A stretch of DNA of 64,000 nt, from the NCBI GenBank assembly GCA_910587915.1, contig CAJUOB010000001.1, positions 1 through 64,000 on the forward strand. The letters run 5' to 3'. Made by a program: the position numbers and the translations under genes. The notes below the pieces were generated by a model. That model ran no database searches. It was not told where the DNA came from and saw only the letters and a list, made by a program, of their open reading frames with translations. Below are positions 33,915-42,936 of the stretch, one piece after another. Origin of the DNA: an uncultured Muribaculaceae bacterium (GTDB taxonomy: Bacteria > Bacteroidota > Bacteroidia > Bacteroidales > Muribaculaceae). Within the stretch, counting starts at the first letter, position 1. Each line of letters opens with the position of its first letter.

Positions 33915-35699
33915 TCACATACGTTCGGGCACATTGATGCCCAGCAGTCCCATGCCGGTCTTCACAGTGCGGGCTGTCGCATCGGAGATGGCCAGACGGA
34001 GCGACTGCACCGCGGGGTCATTTTCACGCAGTATCGAGCAGTCGTGATAGAACTGATTGTATTCCTTCACCAGATCGTAGCAGTAGTTTGCAATCAAGGC
34101 CGGAGAATACGAGCGACCGGCCTCTGCCACAACGGCGGGGAAATCGCTTAGACGCTGAATGAGGGCTATTTCTTTCTCATTGGGCACCACTTCGGCATAA
34201 TCGGCACCACCGGCACCGGCCTCGGCCGCACGGCGGAGCACTGAGCGGATACGAGCGTAGGTATACTGTATGAACGGACCAGTGTTGCCGTTGAAGTCGA
34301 TGCTCTCGCGGGGATTGAATGTCATGTTCTTGCGGGGGTCGACCTTGAGCAGGAAGTATTTGAGAGCACCCATGCCCACAGTCTCGGCCACAGCGTCGAT
34401 TTCAGCGGCATCGAGGCCGTCGAGCTTACCGAGCGACGACGATACCTCGCGGGCGGTGTTCACCATCTCGGCCATCAGGTCGTCGGCATCAACCACAGTA
34501 CCTTCGCGGCTCTTCATCTTGCCCTCGGGCAGTTCAACCATACCATAGCTGAAGTGTACCAGGTCCTTGCCCCAGCTGAAGCCAAGACGGTCGAGAAGAA
34601 TCGAGAGCACCTGGAAATGGTAGTTCTGCTCATTGCCCACAACATAGATCATCTTGTCGATGGGATAATCGTCGAAACGCTGCTTGGCAGTACCGATATC
34701 CTGGGTCATGTAGACCGAAGTACCGTCGGAACGGAGCAGAAGCTTCTCGTCGAGGCCGTCGGCAGCGAGGTCGGCCCATACCGAGCCATCCTCACGGCGG
34801 TAGAGCACGCCCTTTTCCAGCCCCTCGAGCACCTTCTTCTTGCCATCGAGATAGGTCTGCGATTCGTAGTATATCTTGTCGAAACCGACACCCATGCGGC
34901 GATAAGTTTCGTCGAAACCGGCATATACCCATTCGTTCATGCGCTCCCACAAGGCACGCACTTCGGGGTCGCCTTCTTCCCAGCGGCGCAGCATAGCGCG
35001 GGCGTCGGCCATTACAGTCGAGGCAGCCTCGGCCTCTTCCTTGGTCATGCCCTTTTCCTGCAACTCGGCGAGTTCGGCCTTATAGTGCTTGTCGAACGAC
35101 ACATAGCAGTCGCCTACCAGATGATCGCCCTTTGTGCCTGCGCTTTCGGGAGTGGCACCGTCGAACCAGCGCTGCCATGCGAGCATCGACTTGCAGATAT
35201 GGATACCGCGGTCGTTCACTATATTGGTTTTCACCACCTTGTTACCGCAGGCGGCAAGGATATTGCTCAAGCTGGCACCCAGGAGTATGTTGCGCAGGTG
35301 ACCCAGGTGCAGAGGTTTGTTTGTGTTAGGCGATGAATATTCAACCATCACCAGCGGACTGTTCTCGCCGGCTACGGTGACACCATAGTTGGGATTCGAC
35401 TCGATGGAAGCCAGCACACCGTTCCAGTATGTCGGGGTGACGACGAGATTGAGGAAGCCCTTCACCACGTTGAAGCCGGAGATGGCAGGTTCGTTGTCGA
35501 CCAGCCACTGTCCTATTTCGTTGCCGACAGCCTCGGGACTCTTTCGGGCAGCCTTCACCCATGGGAAAACCACCAGAGTGAGATTTCCTTCGAATTCCTT
35601 TCGGGTTGCCTGCGGCACTATTGCTGCAGGGTCGGCATCGATGCCATAAAGTTCTTTCACGGCCTTGGCCGCGGCTTCAGATATAATCTTGTCTATCAT
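33915..35699 (-). CDS. argS: Arginine--tRNA ligase
   Basis: A 594-residue class I aminoacyl-tRNA synthetase. The N-terminal tRNA-D-loop-binding domain leads to SSPNTNKPLHLGHLRN (the HIGH motif as HLGH). KMKSREGTVVDADDL stands in the KMSK position, and the C-terminal anticodon-binding DALR domain ends GLLGINVPERM. The length is typical. A single-gene unit as far as can be seen. Confidence 0.97.
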   Translation of the reverse strand: MIDKIISEAAAKAVKELYGIDADPAAIVPQATRKEFEGNLTLVVFPWVKAARKSPEAVGNEIGQWLVDNEPAISGFNVVKGFLNLVVTPTYWNGVLASIESNPNYGVTVAGENSPLVMVEYSSPNTNKPLHLGHLRNILLGASLSNILAACGNKVVKTNIVNDRGIHICKSMLAWQRWFDGATPESAGTKGDHLVGDCYVSFDKHYKAELAELQEKGMTKEEAEAASTVMADARAMLRRWEEGDPEVRALWERMNEWVYAGFDETYRRMGVGFDKIYYESQTYLDGKKKVLEGLEKGVLYRREDGSVWADLAADGLDEKLLLRSDGTSVYMTQDIGTAKQRFDDYPIDKMIYVVGNEQNYHFQVLSILLDRLGFSWGKDLVHFSYGMVELPEGKMKSREGTVVDADDLMAEMVNTAREVSSSLGKLDGLDAAEIDAVAETVGMGALKYFLLKVDPRKNMTFNPRESIDFNGNTGPFIQYTYARIRSVLRRAAEAGAGGADYAEVVPNEKEIALIQRLSDFPAVVAEAGRSYSPALIANYCYDLVKEYNQFYHDCSILRENDPAVQSLRLAISDATARTVKTGMGLLGINVPERM

Positions 35700-35753
35700 C
35701 GTTCTAAGTTGATAATTCTATATATTGTTGGTCTATAGTACTACCGAAGTGTA

Positions 35754-36845
35754 TCACTCGTATTTGTCGCCAAATTTAAGTTTGGCGTCTATCACCATCC
35801 GCTTGATTTCCTGTTCGCGGGCCTTGGGGCATATCAGCAGCACACCGTCGGCATCCGACACTATGTAGTCTTCAAGGCCATCGACTACCACCAGTTTCTC
35901 GCCACGGACAGCAAAAACATTGCCACGCGAATTATAGCTCAGCACATTGCAGTTCTGGGTCACATTGGCATCGCTGTTTTTTGGCGATAGATCGTAGAGT
36001 GCGCTCCAGGTGCCAAGATCGTTCCAGCCGAATGTCACGGTCTCCACGTACACGTTGTCGGCTTTCTCCATCACCGAAAAGTCTATCGATATGCTCATGC
36101 AAGTTGGGAAAGCCGCATCGATAAAGGCTCGCTCTTCCGCAGGGGTCGCATAGGTGACCAGCGGTGTGGAATCGAATACCTGTGCGATATCGGGCACATA
36201 GCGGCGGATAGCCTCGCGGATAGCCCGCACATTCCACAGAAAGATTCCGGAGTTCCAGAAGAACTCACCTGTGGCTATGAATACCTTCGCAAGCTCTATG
36301 TCGGGCTTCTCCGTGAAAGTCTTCACCTTGCTGAAATCACCTTCCACATGGTCGCCGACCTGTATATAGCCATAGCCGGTCTCCGGACGGGTCGGTGCGA
36401 TTCCGAGAGTGAGCAGCGCGTCGCGGCTCTCCACAAAGTCGAATCCGGCGAGAATGCTGCGGTTGAAATCGGCCTCGCGTGTTATCACGTGGTCCGACGG
36501 AGTCACTATTATAGAAGCTTCGGGGTCGCGCGCGGCAATATGCCATGCGGCCCACGCGATACATGGCGCGGTGTTGCGGCGGGCCGGCTCGAAAAGTATC
36601 TGGTCGCGGGAAAGCTCAGGAAGCTGGGCGGCAACCTCGTCGGCATAGCGCTCGTTGGTCATTATTATGACATTCTGCGGAGGCACCAACGATGCGATGC
36701 GGTCGTAGCTCATCTGCAGGAGCGTGCGCCCCGTGCCGAGAAAATCGATAAACTGCTTAGGCAGGCGAGTACGGCTATACGGCCAGAAGCGGCTGCCGAT
36801 GCCGCCGCACATTATGACACAATACCGGTGGTCTCTCTTGTCCAT
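35754..36845 (-). CDS. Mannose-1-phosphate guanylyltransferase
   Basis: A 363-residue enzyme that makes GDP-mannose from GTP and mannose 1-phosphate. CGGIGSRFWPYSRTRLPKQF is the nucleotide-binding signature, TPSDHVI and TFTEKPDIELAK follow, and FGWNDLGTWSALYDL is near the end. The isomerase domain of bifunctional ManC proteins is absent. GDP-mannose feeds glycan and LPS synthesis. I chose the ATG at 36845. Confidence 0.94.
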   Translation of the reverse strand: MDKRDHRYCVIMCGGIGSRFWPYSRTRLPKQFIDFLGTGRTLLQMSYDRIASLVPPQNVIIMTNERYADEVAAQLPELSRDQILFEPARRNTAPCIAWAAWHIAARDPEASIIVTPSDHVITREADFNRSILAGFDFVESRDALLTLGIAPTRPETGYGYIQVGDHVEGDFSKVKTFTEKPDIELAKVFIATGEFFWNSGIFLWNVRAIREAIRRYVPDIAQVFDSTPLVTYATPAEERAFIDAAFPTCMSISIDFSVMEKADNVYVETVTFGWNDLGTWSALYDLSPKNSDANVTQNCNVLSYNSRGNVFAVRGEKLVVVDGLEDYIVSDADGVLLICPKAREQEIKRMVIDAKLKFGDKYE

Positions 36846-36906
36846 TCTATAGGTTGTTGGTTTCAATGTGCTAAATTACAAAAAAATTCGCATTCCCCAA
36901 GTTTTT

Positions 36907-37587
36907 TCAGAGGAGCTCGAGGAGCTTCACCACAGAGGCGAAAGTACGGGCCGGAGCATCGGTCCAGAAATTGTTGTAAGCGGCCATATTTCCGCCCTCT
37001 CCGGGCGTGTCGCTCACCACGCGCAGACACACAAACGGCACATCCTTGAGAGCGCACACCTGTGCGATGGCGGCCGATTCCATATCCACTGCCACGGCAT
37101 CGGGATAGAGGCTGAGTATGCGCTCCAGATCGGCCGGATCGTCTACAAATATATCGCCCGAAGCAAGCAGTCCCCCTTTGGCACCAAGGGCCGCACGGAT
37201 GTCGGCCGGAAGCGGACACTCGAATCGTGCCGGATATCCGGCAGCCTGGCCGCGCTCCGTGCCGGGACCACACCACACATCGTGGTAGGCTATTTCCGAC
37301 GCCAGAACAAGGTCGAGCACCTCTGCGGGTGGATTGCTGGCTCCGGTACCGCCGGCAACACCGGTATTTATCACCATCGAGGGATGGAATGTGTCGACAA
37401 GCGAGAGGGCGCCGATGGCGGCGTTCACTTTGCCGATGCCACACTTGCCCACAACGACATCGCGGCCACCCATGCGACCGCAATAGTATGTGAATCCGTT
37501 TGTCTCAAGTGTGCTCTCACCCTCAAGATGAGGCCGAAGGAGCGCCAGCTCCTTATCCATGGCCACTATTATAGCTATCCTGTTCAT
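36907..37587 (-). CDS. mtnN: 5'-methylthioadenosine/S-adenosylhomocysteine nucleosidase
   Basis: A 226-residue nucleosidase that removes adenine from MTA and SAH. IVAMDKELALL holds the conserved Glu near residue 12, KCGIGKVNAA follows, VDMESAAIAQVC holds the substrate-binding Met-Glu, and LRVVSDTP the catalytic Asp. Futalosine hydrolase (mqnB) is a close relative and cannot be wholly excluded, but the KxGIGKVNAA and VDMESAA motifs are those of MtnN. Confidence 0.88.
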   Translation of the reverse strand: MNRIAIIVAMDKELALLRPHLEGESTLETNGFTYYCGRMGGRDVVVGKCGIGKVNAAIGALSLVDTFHPSMVINTGVAGGTGASNPPAEVLDLVLASEIAYHDVWCGPGTERGQAAGYPARFECPLPADIRAALGAKGGLLASGDIFVDDPADLERILSLYPDAVAVDMESAAIAQVCALKDVPFVCLRVVSDTPGEGGNMAAYNNFWTDAPARTFASVVKLLELL

Positions 37588-37688
37588 ATCGTTTTATTTC
37601 CGCAAAGATTATACTTCCGGACGATTTATTATTTATCTATTATTGCTTATTCGCGCCATAAGCACGAATTACTATGCAAAGATAATGA

Positions 37689-37722
37689 AAAACCGCCGAC
37701 AGAACCAATATTCTGCCGGCGG
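37689..37722 (-). terminator. Terminator after mdh
   Basis: CCGCCGACAGAA (37693-37704) pairs with TTCTGCCGGCGG (37711-37722) with one G-U-type mismatch; on the minus strand it is followed by TTTTT. It lies 36 bases past the mdh stop. Confidence 0.88.
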
Positions 37723-37757
37723 CCTCAGTGAATGTTTTCAGGTATAGGTAAGGTGAA

Positions 37758-38759
37758 TCACTGGATATTTCGGTTGAGTGAGTGCCAGCGGTCGATGGGA
37801 GGCAGTACACCGAGTGAGATTACCTCATCGCGCAGCTCGCACAGGTGGCGGTAGCTCTTCTCCAGCTCGGCCTGCTCGGCAGGTGTGCCTTGCACAGGCT
37901 GTACATGCACACCGGTGGAGTCGACAGTGGTCTCCATGGCCATCATTATATGCTGGAAACGGTCGTTGTCCACATAGGTGCCCACAGGCCAACGGAAGGG
38001 CTTGCCGCCCATGGTGGCCGCAATCATCTCTATCGACAGGTAGGCCGGGCTCTGGAACGACGAGCGGCCTCGGAGGTCAATGATATGCTTTCCACCCTGA
38101 ACCACACGCACTTTCATGGCTTCCCATTCGTTCTCGGGAAGACGCTCGGTGCCTATGATTTCGGTCAGCGGAGTGCCGTCGACGCTGGTTGTGGATGCAA
38201 ACACGGCCATCTGCTCGCCATGGCCGCCATAAGTACGGCAGTTGACAATCTTTTCGGCCGGAACCTTGAACCATTTAACAAGCTCGTTCTGCAGACGGGT
38301 GCTGTCGAGAGCTGCCAACGTAGACACCTGGCTCGGTTTGAGACCCGAGTACAACAAAGTGATCAGGCCCGTGATATCGGCAGGATTAAAAATCACCACC
38401 ACATGCTTCACATCGGGGCAATAGGCCTTAACATCCTTGCCGAATTGCTCGGCAATCTGGGCATTGCCCTTAAGAAGGTCCTCGCGGGTCATGCCGGCCT
38501 TACGGGCTGCGCCACCGCTGTTCACAATATATTTTGCGCCTGTGAGAGCTTCCTTCACATCGGAAGTATACGTCAGGTTCACACCTTCGAAAGCACAGGC
38601 ATATAACTCCTCGGCAACGCCCTCAAGAGCGGGTGCATAGGGGTCGTAAAGACAAATATTGGGGGTTAGGCCCATCATCATGGCCGTCTGGGCCATATTT
38701 GAACCAATCATGCCGGCAGCACCGACTATCACAAGTTTATCGTTTGTCAAAAATTCCAT
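37758..38759 (-). CDS. mdh: Malate dehydrogenase
   Basis: A 333-residue NAD-dependent dehydrogenase of the LDH/MDH superfamily. KLVIVGAAGMIGSNMAQ is the NAD loop, LAALDSTRLQNELVKW holds the substrate Asp/Arg region, and YGGHGEQMAVF the active-site His. This form is the one annotated as malate dehydrogenase in Bacteroidales; lactate as substrate is less likely but not excluded by sequence. I chose the ATG at 38759. Confidence 0.9.
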   Translation of the reverse strand: MEFLTNDKLVIVGAAGMIGSNMAQTAMMMGLTPNICLYDPYAPALEGVAEELYACAFEGVNLTYTSDVKEALTGAKYIVNSGGAARKAGMTREDLLKGNAQIAEQFGKDVKAYCPDVKHVVVIFNPADITGLITLLYSGLKPSQVSTLAALDSTRLQNELVKWFKVPAEKIVNCRTYGGHGEQMAVFASTTSVDGTPLTEIIGTERLPENEWEAMKVRVVQGGKHIIDLRGRSSFQSPAYLSIEMIAATMGGKPFRWPVGTYVDNDRFQHIMMAMETTVDSTGVHVQPVQGTPAEQAELEKSYRHLCELRDEVISLGVLPPIDRWHSLNRNIQ

Positions 38760-38923
38760 GGCGGATATATTAGTTAGTCTAAGCATAACACAACCCCGCC
38801 TATTTTGTTTATCGCCAAACTTGGTTTTTGAGTCTCCATCACAAACTGCGGGACACGCCTGTTTCCCTTTCCCCGTATAAGTCCCCGGGGTACGACCAAT
38901 ACATAAATACCAATATATTATAT

Positions 38924-38961
38924 AAAAAAACGGTGCACGGCTATCAGAGCACGCGCACCGT
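38924..38961 (-). terminator. Terminator after the RNase G/E gene
   Basis: ACGGTGCACG (38930-38939) pairs with CGCGCACCGT (38952-38961); on the minus strand the stem is followed by seven T. It lies 20 bases past the stop codon. Confidence 0.85.
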
Positions 38962-38980
38962 CGGAGTTATGGGCTTGGAG

Positions 38981-41323
38981 TCATTCCTCGGTTGGGGGTT
39001 GGGGTTCGGCGGGAGTATCGCCATCTGCTTTAGGGGCAGACTTGGGCCGACGGCGTCGGCGACGGCGTTTTGCCGGAGCAGTTTCCGCTTCGGTGTCCGC
39101 ATCGGAAGAATCATCGTCGGCAGACTGATCGCCGTCGGGCATCTCGAGTGCGGGAGCATCAACAATAAGCGCCGGAAGCATGCTTTCGACATCGGCTATC
39201 TCCGACTCAACTTCTACAGCGATTGGTTCGACTGCGATCGTTTGATCTGCGATCGGCATAACCGATTCGGCTGCAGCTTCGACCTTTGGCTCTGCTTTTG
39301 GCTTGGGCTGACGCTCGGGCTTAGGCTTGGGAGCGGGTGCTTTAGGAGCCGGCTGAGCATCGGTATCAGCGTCTGGTTGCTCCGCCGGTGGTTTCGGCTG
39401 AGCCTTAGGCTGCTTGGGCTGCTGTTTAGGTTGCTCCTTGGGCTTGCTGTCTTCCTTGGCTTTCTGTTGCTCCTTGGGCTGCTGTTTGGGCTGCTCCTTG
39501 GGCTTGCTGTCGTCCTTGGCTTTCGGTTGCTCCTTAGGCTGCTGTTTGGGCTGTTCTTTGGGCTTGCTGTCGTCCTTGGCCTTCGGTTGCTCCTTAGGCT
39601 GCTGTTTGGGCTGTTCCTTGGGTTTGGTGTCTTCCTTGGCTTTCTGTTGCTCCTTGGGCTGCTGTTTAGGCTGTTCCTTGGGTGCAGAAGTATCAGTAGG
39701 CTCCTGACCGCGCGATTTTGCCTTTGCCGCCTTCTTGGAGTCGGAACTCTTGCCACTGTCTTTCTCGTCGCGCAGGGAAATCTCCTTGCGGTCCTTGTCG
39801 ACAGCGCGGTATTGCAGGTATGCCAGGCTTTGGTCGGGCAGAATCTTAAAGCAACGGCCAAGTTGGCGACGCCACTTGCCGTACATGGTAGAAAAGAGCC
39901 CTTTCTTCAAGTACGCATCGACATAGGGATGTACATAGACCACGAAGTCGCGCAGGCCAAGTACCTGAACCATATATTCGAGTTTCTCGAAGAGAGTGTC
40001 GGTGAAAAGAATCGAGGGATTCACACGACCTTTGCCAAGACACGACGGACACTCCTCGTCGACAGTGATGTCGAGCACAGGACGCACACGCTGGCGCGTG
40101 ATCTGCATAAGACCGAACTTGCTCAGCGGCAGTATATTGTGCCGGGCGCGGTCGTTTGCCATTATTTCGCGCATGTGGTCGTAGAGCTCCTGTCGGTGTT
40201 CGGGCTTGGCCATATCGATGAAGTCGACCACGATGATGCCGCCCATGTCGCGCAGACGTAGCTGGCGTGCAATTTCATCGGCGGCGCGGAGATTCACCTC
40301 GAGAGCATTGCTTTCCTGGTCGTTCGTTGCCTTGGAGCGGTTGCCTGAGTTGACATCGATGACATGGAGTGCCTCGGTGTGCTCAATGATGATATAGGCG
40401 CCCGACTTGAAGGAGACGGTTTTGCCGAACGATGATTTAATCTGCCTTGTAATGCCGAAATGGTCGAATATCGGTTCGTCCTTGGCATATAGTTTCACGA
40501 TATCGCGGCGCTCGGGAGCGATCAGATTCACATAGGTCTGAAGTTGACGGTGAATCTCCGGATCGTTCACATGGATACTCTCGAAGGAGGGATTGAATAC
40601 ATCACGCAGCATACCGACCACGCGGTTCTCCTCTTCGAACACGAGTGCCGGAGCTGTCGACTGCTGAGCCTTGCGGCATGCATCGTCGAAGCACTGCACA
40701 AGCGCCTTGAGCTCATGGTTGAGCTCGGCCACTCGCTTACCCTCGGCAGAAGTGCGTATGATCACACCGAAGTTACGTGGCTTTATGCTCTCCACCAACT
40801 GATGAAGACGCAGTTTTTCTTCCGACGACTTTATTTTCTGCGATATCGAGATCTTGTCGCAGAATGGCGTGAGCACCAGGTAGCGGCCCGTGAAACTGAT
40901 TTCAGTGGTAAGACGCGGTCCTTTGGACGATATGGGCTCTTTCACAATCTGCACAAGGAGTTCCTTGCCGGGAGAGAGCACATCGGTCACGGAGCCGTGT
41001 TTGTCGATTTCGGGCAGCGGTTTCATCTGCGGCAGCCGCGGCATACGCTTCTTATCGGAAAGAAGCTGCGACACAAACTGCTCATACGATGCAAAGTGCG
41101 AGCCCAAATCAAGATAATGGAGGAATGCATCCTTTTCGTAGCCCACGTTCACAAAGGCGGCATTAAGGCCCGGCATGAGTTTTTTCACCTTAGCCAGGTA
41201 TATGTCGCCCACGGCATAGGCGAGGTTGCGCGCTTCTTTCTGAAGCGACACCAGGCGGCCTTCCTCAAGGAGGGCTATGGAAACCTCGGATGCCTGTACG
41301 TCTACTATTAGTTCACTTTTCAT
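38981..41323 (-). CDS. rng: Ribonuclease G/E with a long repeat-built C-terminal tail
   Basis: A 780-residue RNase of the Rne/Rng family that matures rRNA and decays mRNA. The core (1 to ~510) has an S1 domain, HVIDVNSGNRSKA and GGIIVVDFIDMAKPEH (catalytic Asp residues), and CPSCLGKG, the zinc-link motif. The last ~270 residues are not catalytic. They hold Lys/Pro/Gln repeats of 20 residues (see 39408-39690), an acidic part and an eight-residue Arg-rich run (KRRRRRRR). Such tails usually bind RNA or partner proteins. Upstream lie a 29-residue basic protein and HU. Confidence 0.93.
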   Translation of the reverse strand: MKSELIVDVQASEVSIALLEEGRLVSLQKEARNLAYAVGDIYLAKVKKLMPGLNAAFVNVGYEKDAFLHYLDLGSHFASYEQFVSQLLSDKKRMPRLPQMKPLPEIDKHGSVTDVLSPGKELLVQIVKEPISSKGPRLTTEISFTGRYLVLTPFCDKISISQKIKSSEEKLRLHQLVESIKPRNFGVIIRTSAEGKRVAELNHELKALVQCFDDACRKAQQSTAPALVFEEENRVVGMLRDVFNPSFESIHVNDPEIHRQLQTYVNLIAPERRDIVKLYAKDEPIFDHFGITRQIKSSFGKTVSFKSGAYIIIEHTEALHVIDVNSGNRSKATNDQESNALEVNLRAADEIARQLRLRDMGGIIVVDFIDMAKPEHRQELYDHMREIMANDRARHNILPLSKFGLMQITRQRVRPVLDITVDEECPSCLGKGRVNPSILFTDTLFEKLEYMVQVLGLRDFVVYVHPYVDAYLKKGLFSTMYGKWRRQLGRCFKILPDQSLAYLQYRAVDKDRKEISLRDEKDSGKSSDSKKAAKAKSRGQEPTDTSAPKEQPKQQPKEQQKAKEDTKPKEQPKQQPKEQPKAKDDSKPKEQPKQQPKEQPKAKDDSKPKEQPKQQPKEQQKAKEDSKPKEQPKQQPKQPKAQPKPPAEQPDADTDAQPAPKAPAPKPKPERQPKPKAEPKVEAAAESVMPIADQTIAVEPIAVEVESEIADVESMLPALIVDAPALEMPDGDQSADDDSSDADTEAETAPAKRRRRRRRPKSAPKADGDTPAEPQPPTEE
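39408..39690. repeat. 60-base in-frame tandem repeat in rng
   Basis: About four and a half copies of a 60-base unit encode 20 residues each, of the form KPKEQPKQQPKEQPKAKDDS with small changes (DDS/EDS/EDT, EQPK/EQQK). The unit keeps the reading frame, so copy number can change without breaking the gene. Confidence 0.9.
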
Positions 41324-41505
41324 GAAAGCAGGGGCTTTGTTTGGTAAATGCGGGATAAAGGATGGAATGAGAGATTCGGGGGAACTATTGCCGGGTCGGC
41401 CGTCGATGACTTCGTGCTTGGCTCAACCATAAGGCATTGCCGGCAACCACGCCACCGGGAGAATCCACGGCATCAATCAATAAAAACAAAAACAAACCTG
41501 TCGCT

Positions 41506-41527
41506 CCGGGAGGTAAGGGCCTCCCGG
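41506..41527 (-). terminator. Terminator after the 29-residue protein gene
   Basis: CCGGGAGG and CCTCCCGG form a perfect 8-base stem with loop TAAGGG; on the minus strand it is followed by a T-rich run (TTTGTTTTTG). It separates the small gene from rng. The space 41324-41505 shows no gene. Confidence 0.75.
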
Positions 41528-41585
41528 GCGCCCAAGCTTGCTTTGTATGCGCGCTATAATTGCGTCCACGCGAAATAAGCCGGGC

Positions 41586-41675
41586 TTATTTCTTCTTGTG
41601 GCGATTCTTTCTCAGACGTTTTTTACGCTTGTGAGTAGCCATCTTGTGGCCTTTTCTTTTCTTTCCGCTGGGCAT
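41586..41675 (-). CDS. 29-residue highly basic protein
   Basis: Starts ATG at 41675 and reads MPSGKKRKGHKMATHKRKKR and then LRKNRHKKK before TAA. Of 29 residues, about 18 are Lys, Arg or His. I recall near-identical short proteins in other Bacteroidales at the same place beside RNase G and HU, so it is probably real; by charge it could be a ribosome- or RNA-binding protein. It is too short for usual gene calling. It lies 88 bases after HU and ends in a palindrome (41572-41592) that overlaps its stop codon. Confidence 0.75.
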   Translation of the reverse strand: MPSGKKRKGHKMATHKRKKRLRKNRHKKK

Positions 41676-41763
41676 TTTCGAACGCTTTTTGGAGGTTAGG
41701 AATAGGGGTTATTTAATGCCGCCGGGCCGATAACGGCAGCCGACAGGCGAGGGATTGCGACAA

Positions 41764-42042
41764 TTATTCGCCTTTCACCTCATCCATGAACACGCGTGCG
41801 GGCTTGAACGCGGGGATTTTGTGCTCGGGGATGATGATGGTGGTGTTTTTCGAGATGTTGCGGGCGGTCTTCTCGGAACGGGTCTTCACAATGAAGCTAC
41901 CGAAACCGCGGAGATATACATTTTCGCCGTTGGCGAGGGAATCCTTAACGACTTCCATGAAACGCTCGATGGTGGTGAGCACAGCGGCTTTGTCAAGGCC
42001 GGTCGACTTGTAAATTTCGTTGACAATGTCGGCTTTAGTCAT
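41764..42042 (-). CDS. HU-family DNA-binding protein
   Basis: A 92-residue histone-like protein. MTKADIVNEIYKSTGLDK is the N-terminal helix pair, LRGFGSFIVKTR the beta-arm base, and ARNISKNTTIIIPEHKIPAFKP the DNA-bending arm and C terminus. The ATG at 42042 gives the normal length. It binds and bends DNA as a dimer. Confidence 0.97.
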   Translation of the reverse strand: MTKADIVNEIYKSTGLDKAAVLTTIERFMEVVKDSLANGENVYLRGFGSFIVKTRSEKTARNISKNTTIIIPEHKIPAFKPARVFMDEVKGE

Positions 42043-42166
42043 TTTTTTGCGATTTATATGGTTGGTTATAATACGTTTTTTGGCATAAACAACGGCAGTG
42101 CGCACACGCCCTGCCCGTTTTGCAGGTGCAAATATCGTGATTATTTTTGATTTACGCATAAAACAA

Positions 42167-42223
42167 GGGCTCAAAAATGCATTTTTTCGCCTCAATGATA
42201 GCGAAAAAGCACTTTTCGAGCCC
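42167..42223 (-). terminator. Long hairpin after the DUF308 gene
   Basis: GGGCTC...AAAATGC...TTTTCGC (42167-42190) pairs with GCGAAAAAGCACTTTTCGAGCCC (42201-42223, written in parts) around a 10-base loop with a few mismatches. It lies 11 bases past the stop of the membrane protein gene. Confidence 0.65.
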
Positions 42224-42234
42224 GTTTAACAAGC

Positions 42235-42855
42235 TTATTCTGTCTTCTCTTCGGCGGCGACCTCCGGTTTATGCTCTTCGACTGCAGGCGCCGTCGGAGC
42301 TTTGCGCAGCGTGCGGTTGCCGGCACTTATAGAAGCAGCCTCCACCAAAGTCATCAAACCGAAGAATGCCAGAGATATTCCGGTGGTCAGCATTATGGTA
42401 TAGTCCGAGCGACCGGGCTGCTGCATAAAGATATAGACCGCAGCGCCGCAAAGGGCCATCGGAACCAGAAAAAACCAACTCGACAGCTTCACAGGCTTCG
42501 ACCCGAATAGAAGAAGGCAGAATTGGAACAAGGCTCCGAAAAGAAGCAGCACTGCAAACATATATCCTACCATTGTCTCGAAAACAGTGCGGAACAGCAC
42601 CATAACCACTCCAAGTACCACAGCAGCCGCACTTGCGAGCCAGCCGATTGCAGTACCGACAGCTCCTATACGGGCATGCCCGTTCTTGTCGCGTGAGCCA
42701 AGAAATACAGTGACATTGGCAACTCCGGCCAATATAAACAATATACCACAACCGATGACCACACTATAGCTGGCCAAAGCATTGCGGAAAATAATCATGA
42801 GAATTCCTACAGCAAGCGTGGCGGTTGCCATAAGGATTAGATTTCGTCCCTTCAT
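42235..42855 (-). CDS. DUF308/HdeD-like membrane protein
   Basis: A 206-residue protein with six hydrophobic helices in three pairs (first at about 8-25, last at about 155-172) and a hydrophilic, acidic C-terminal tail (VEEHKPEVAAEEKTE). The paired-helix pattern with short loops fits DUF308/HdeD proteins, some of which are acid-stress membrane proteins in other bacteria. Function here unknown. Confidence 0.75.
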   Translation of the reverse strand: MKGRNLILMATATLAVGILMIIFRNALASYSVVIGCGILFILAGVANVTVFLGSRDKNGHARIGAVGTAIGWLASAAAVVLGVVMVLFRTVFETMVGYMFAVLLLFGALFQFCLLLFGSKPVKLSSWFFLVPMALCGAAVYIFMQQPGRSDYTIMLTTGISLAFFGLMTLVEAASISAGNRTLRKAPTAPAVEEHKPEVAAEEKTE

Positions 42856-42936
42856 AGCGTTATACGATTTGAATACATTTGGCCAAGAGGCCTCACTCCT
42901 TATAACACACAGAAAGGCAAAAGTGTGCGACGCCGG

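Noticed and set aside
36907..37587. Futalosine hydrolase (mqnB) as an alternative for mtnN
   Set aside because: The Glu-12-type start, KxGIGKVNAA and VDMESAA motifs fit MTA/SAH nucleosidase better, though the families are close.
39414..39707. A plus-strand frame with Cys/Gly/Leu repeats
   Set aside because: It is the reverse of the 60-base repeat in rng; RNase G/E is the real gene.
41572..41592. A perfect palindrome over the stop codon of the 29-residue protein, considered as a terminator or riboswitch
   Set aside because: No T run follows it on the minus strand and a better terminator lies further on; there is not enough structure for a riboswitch.
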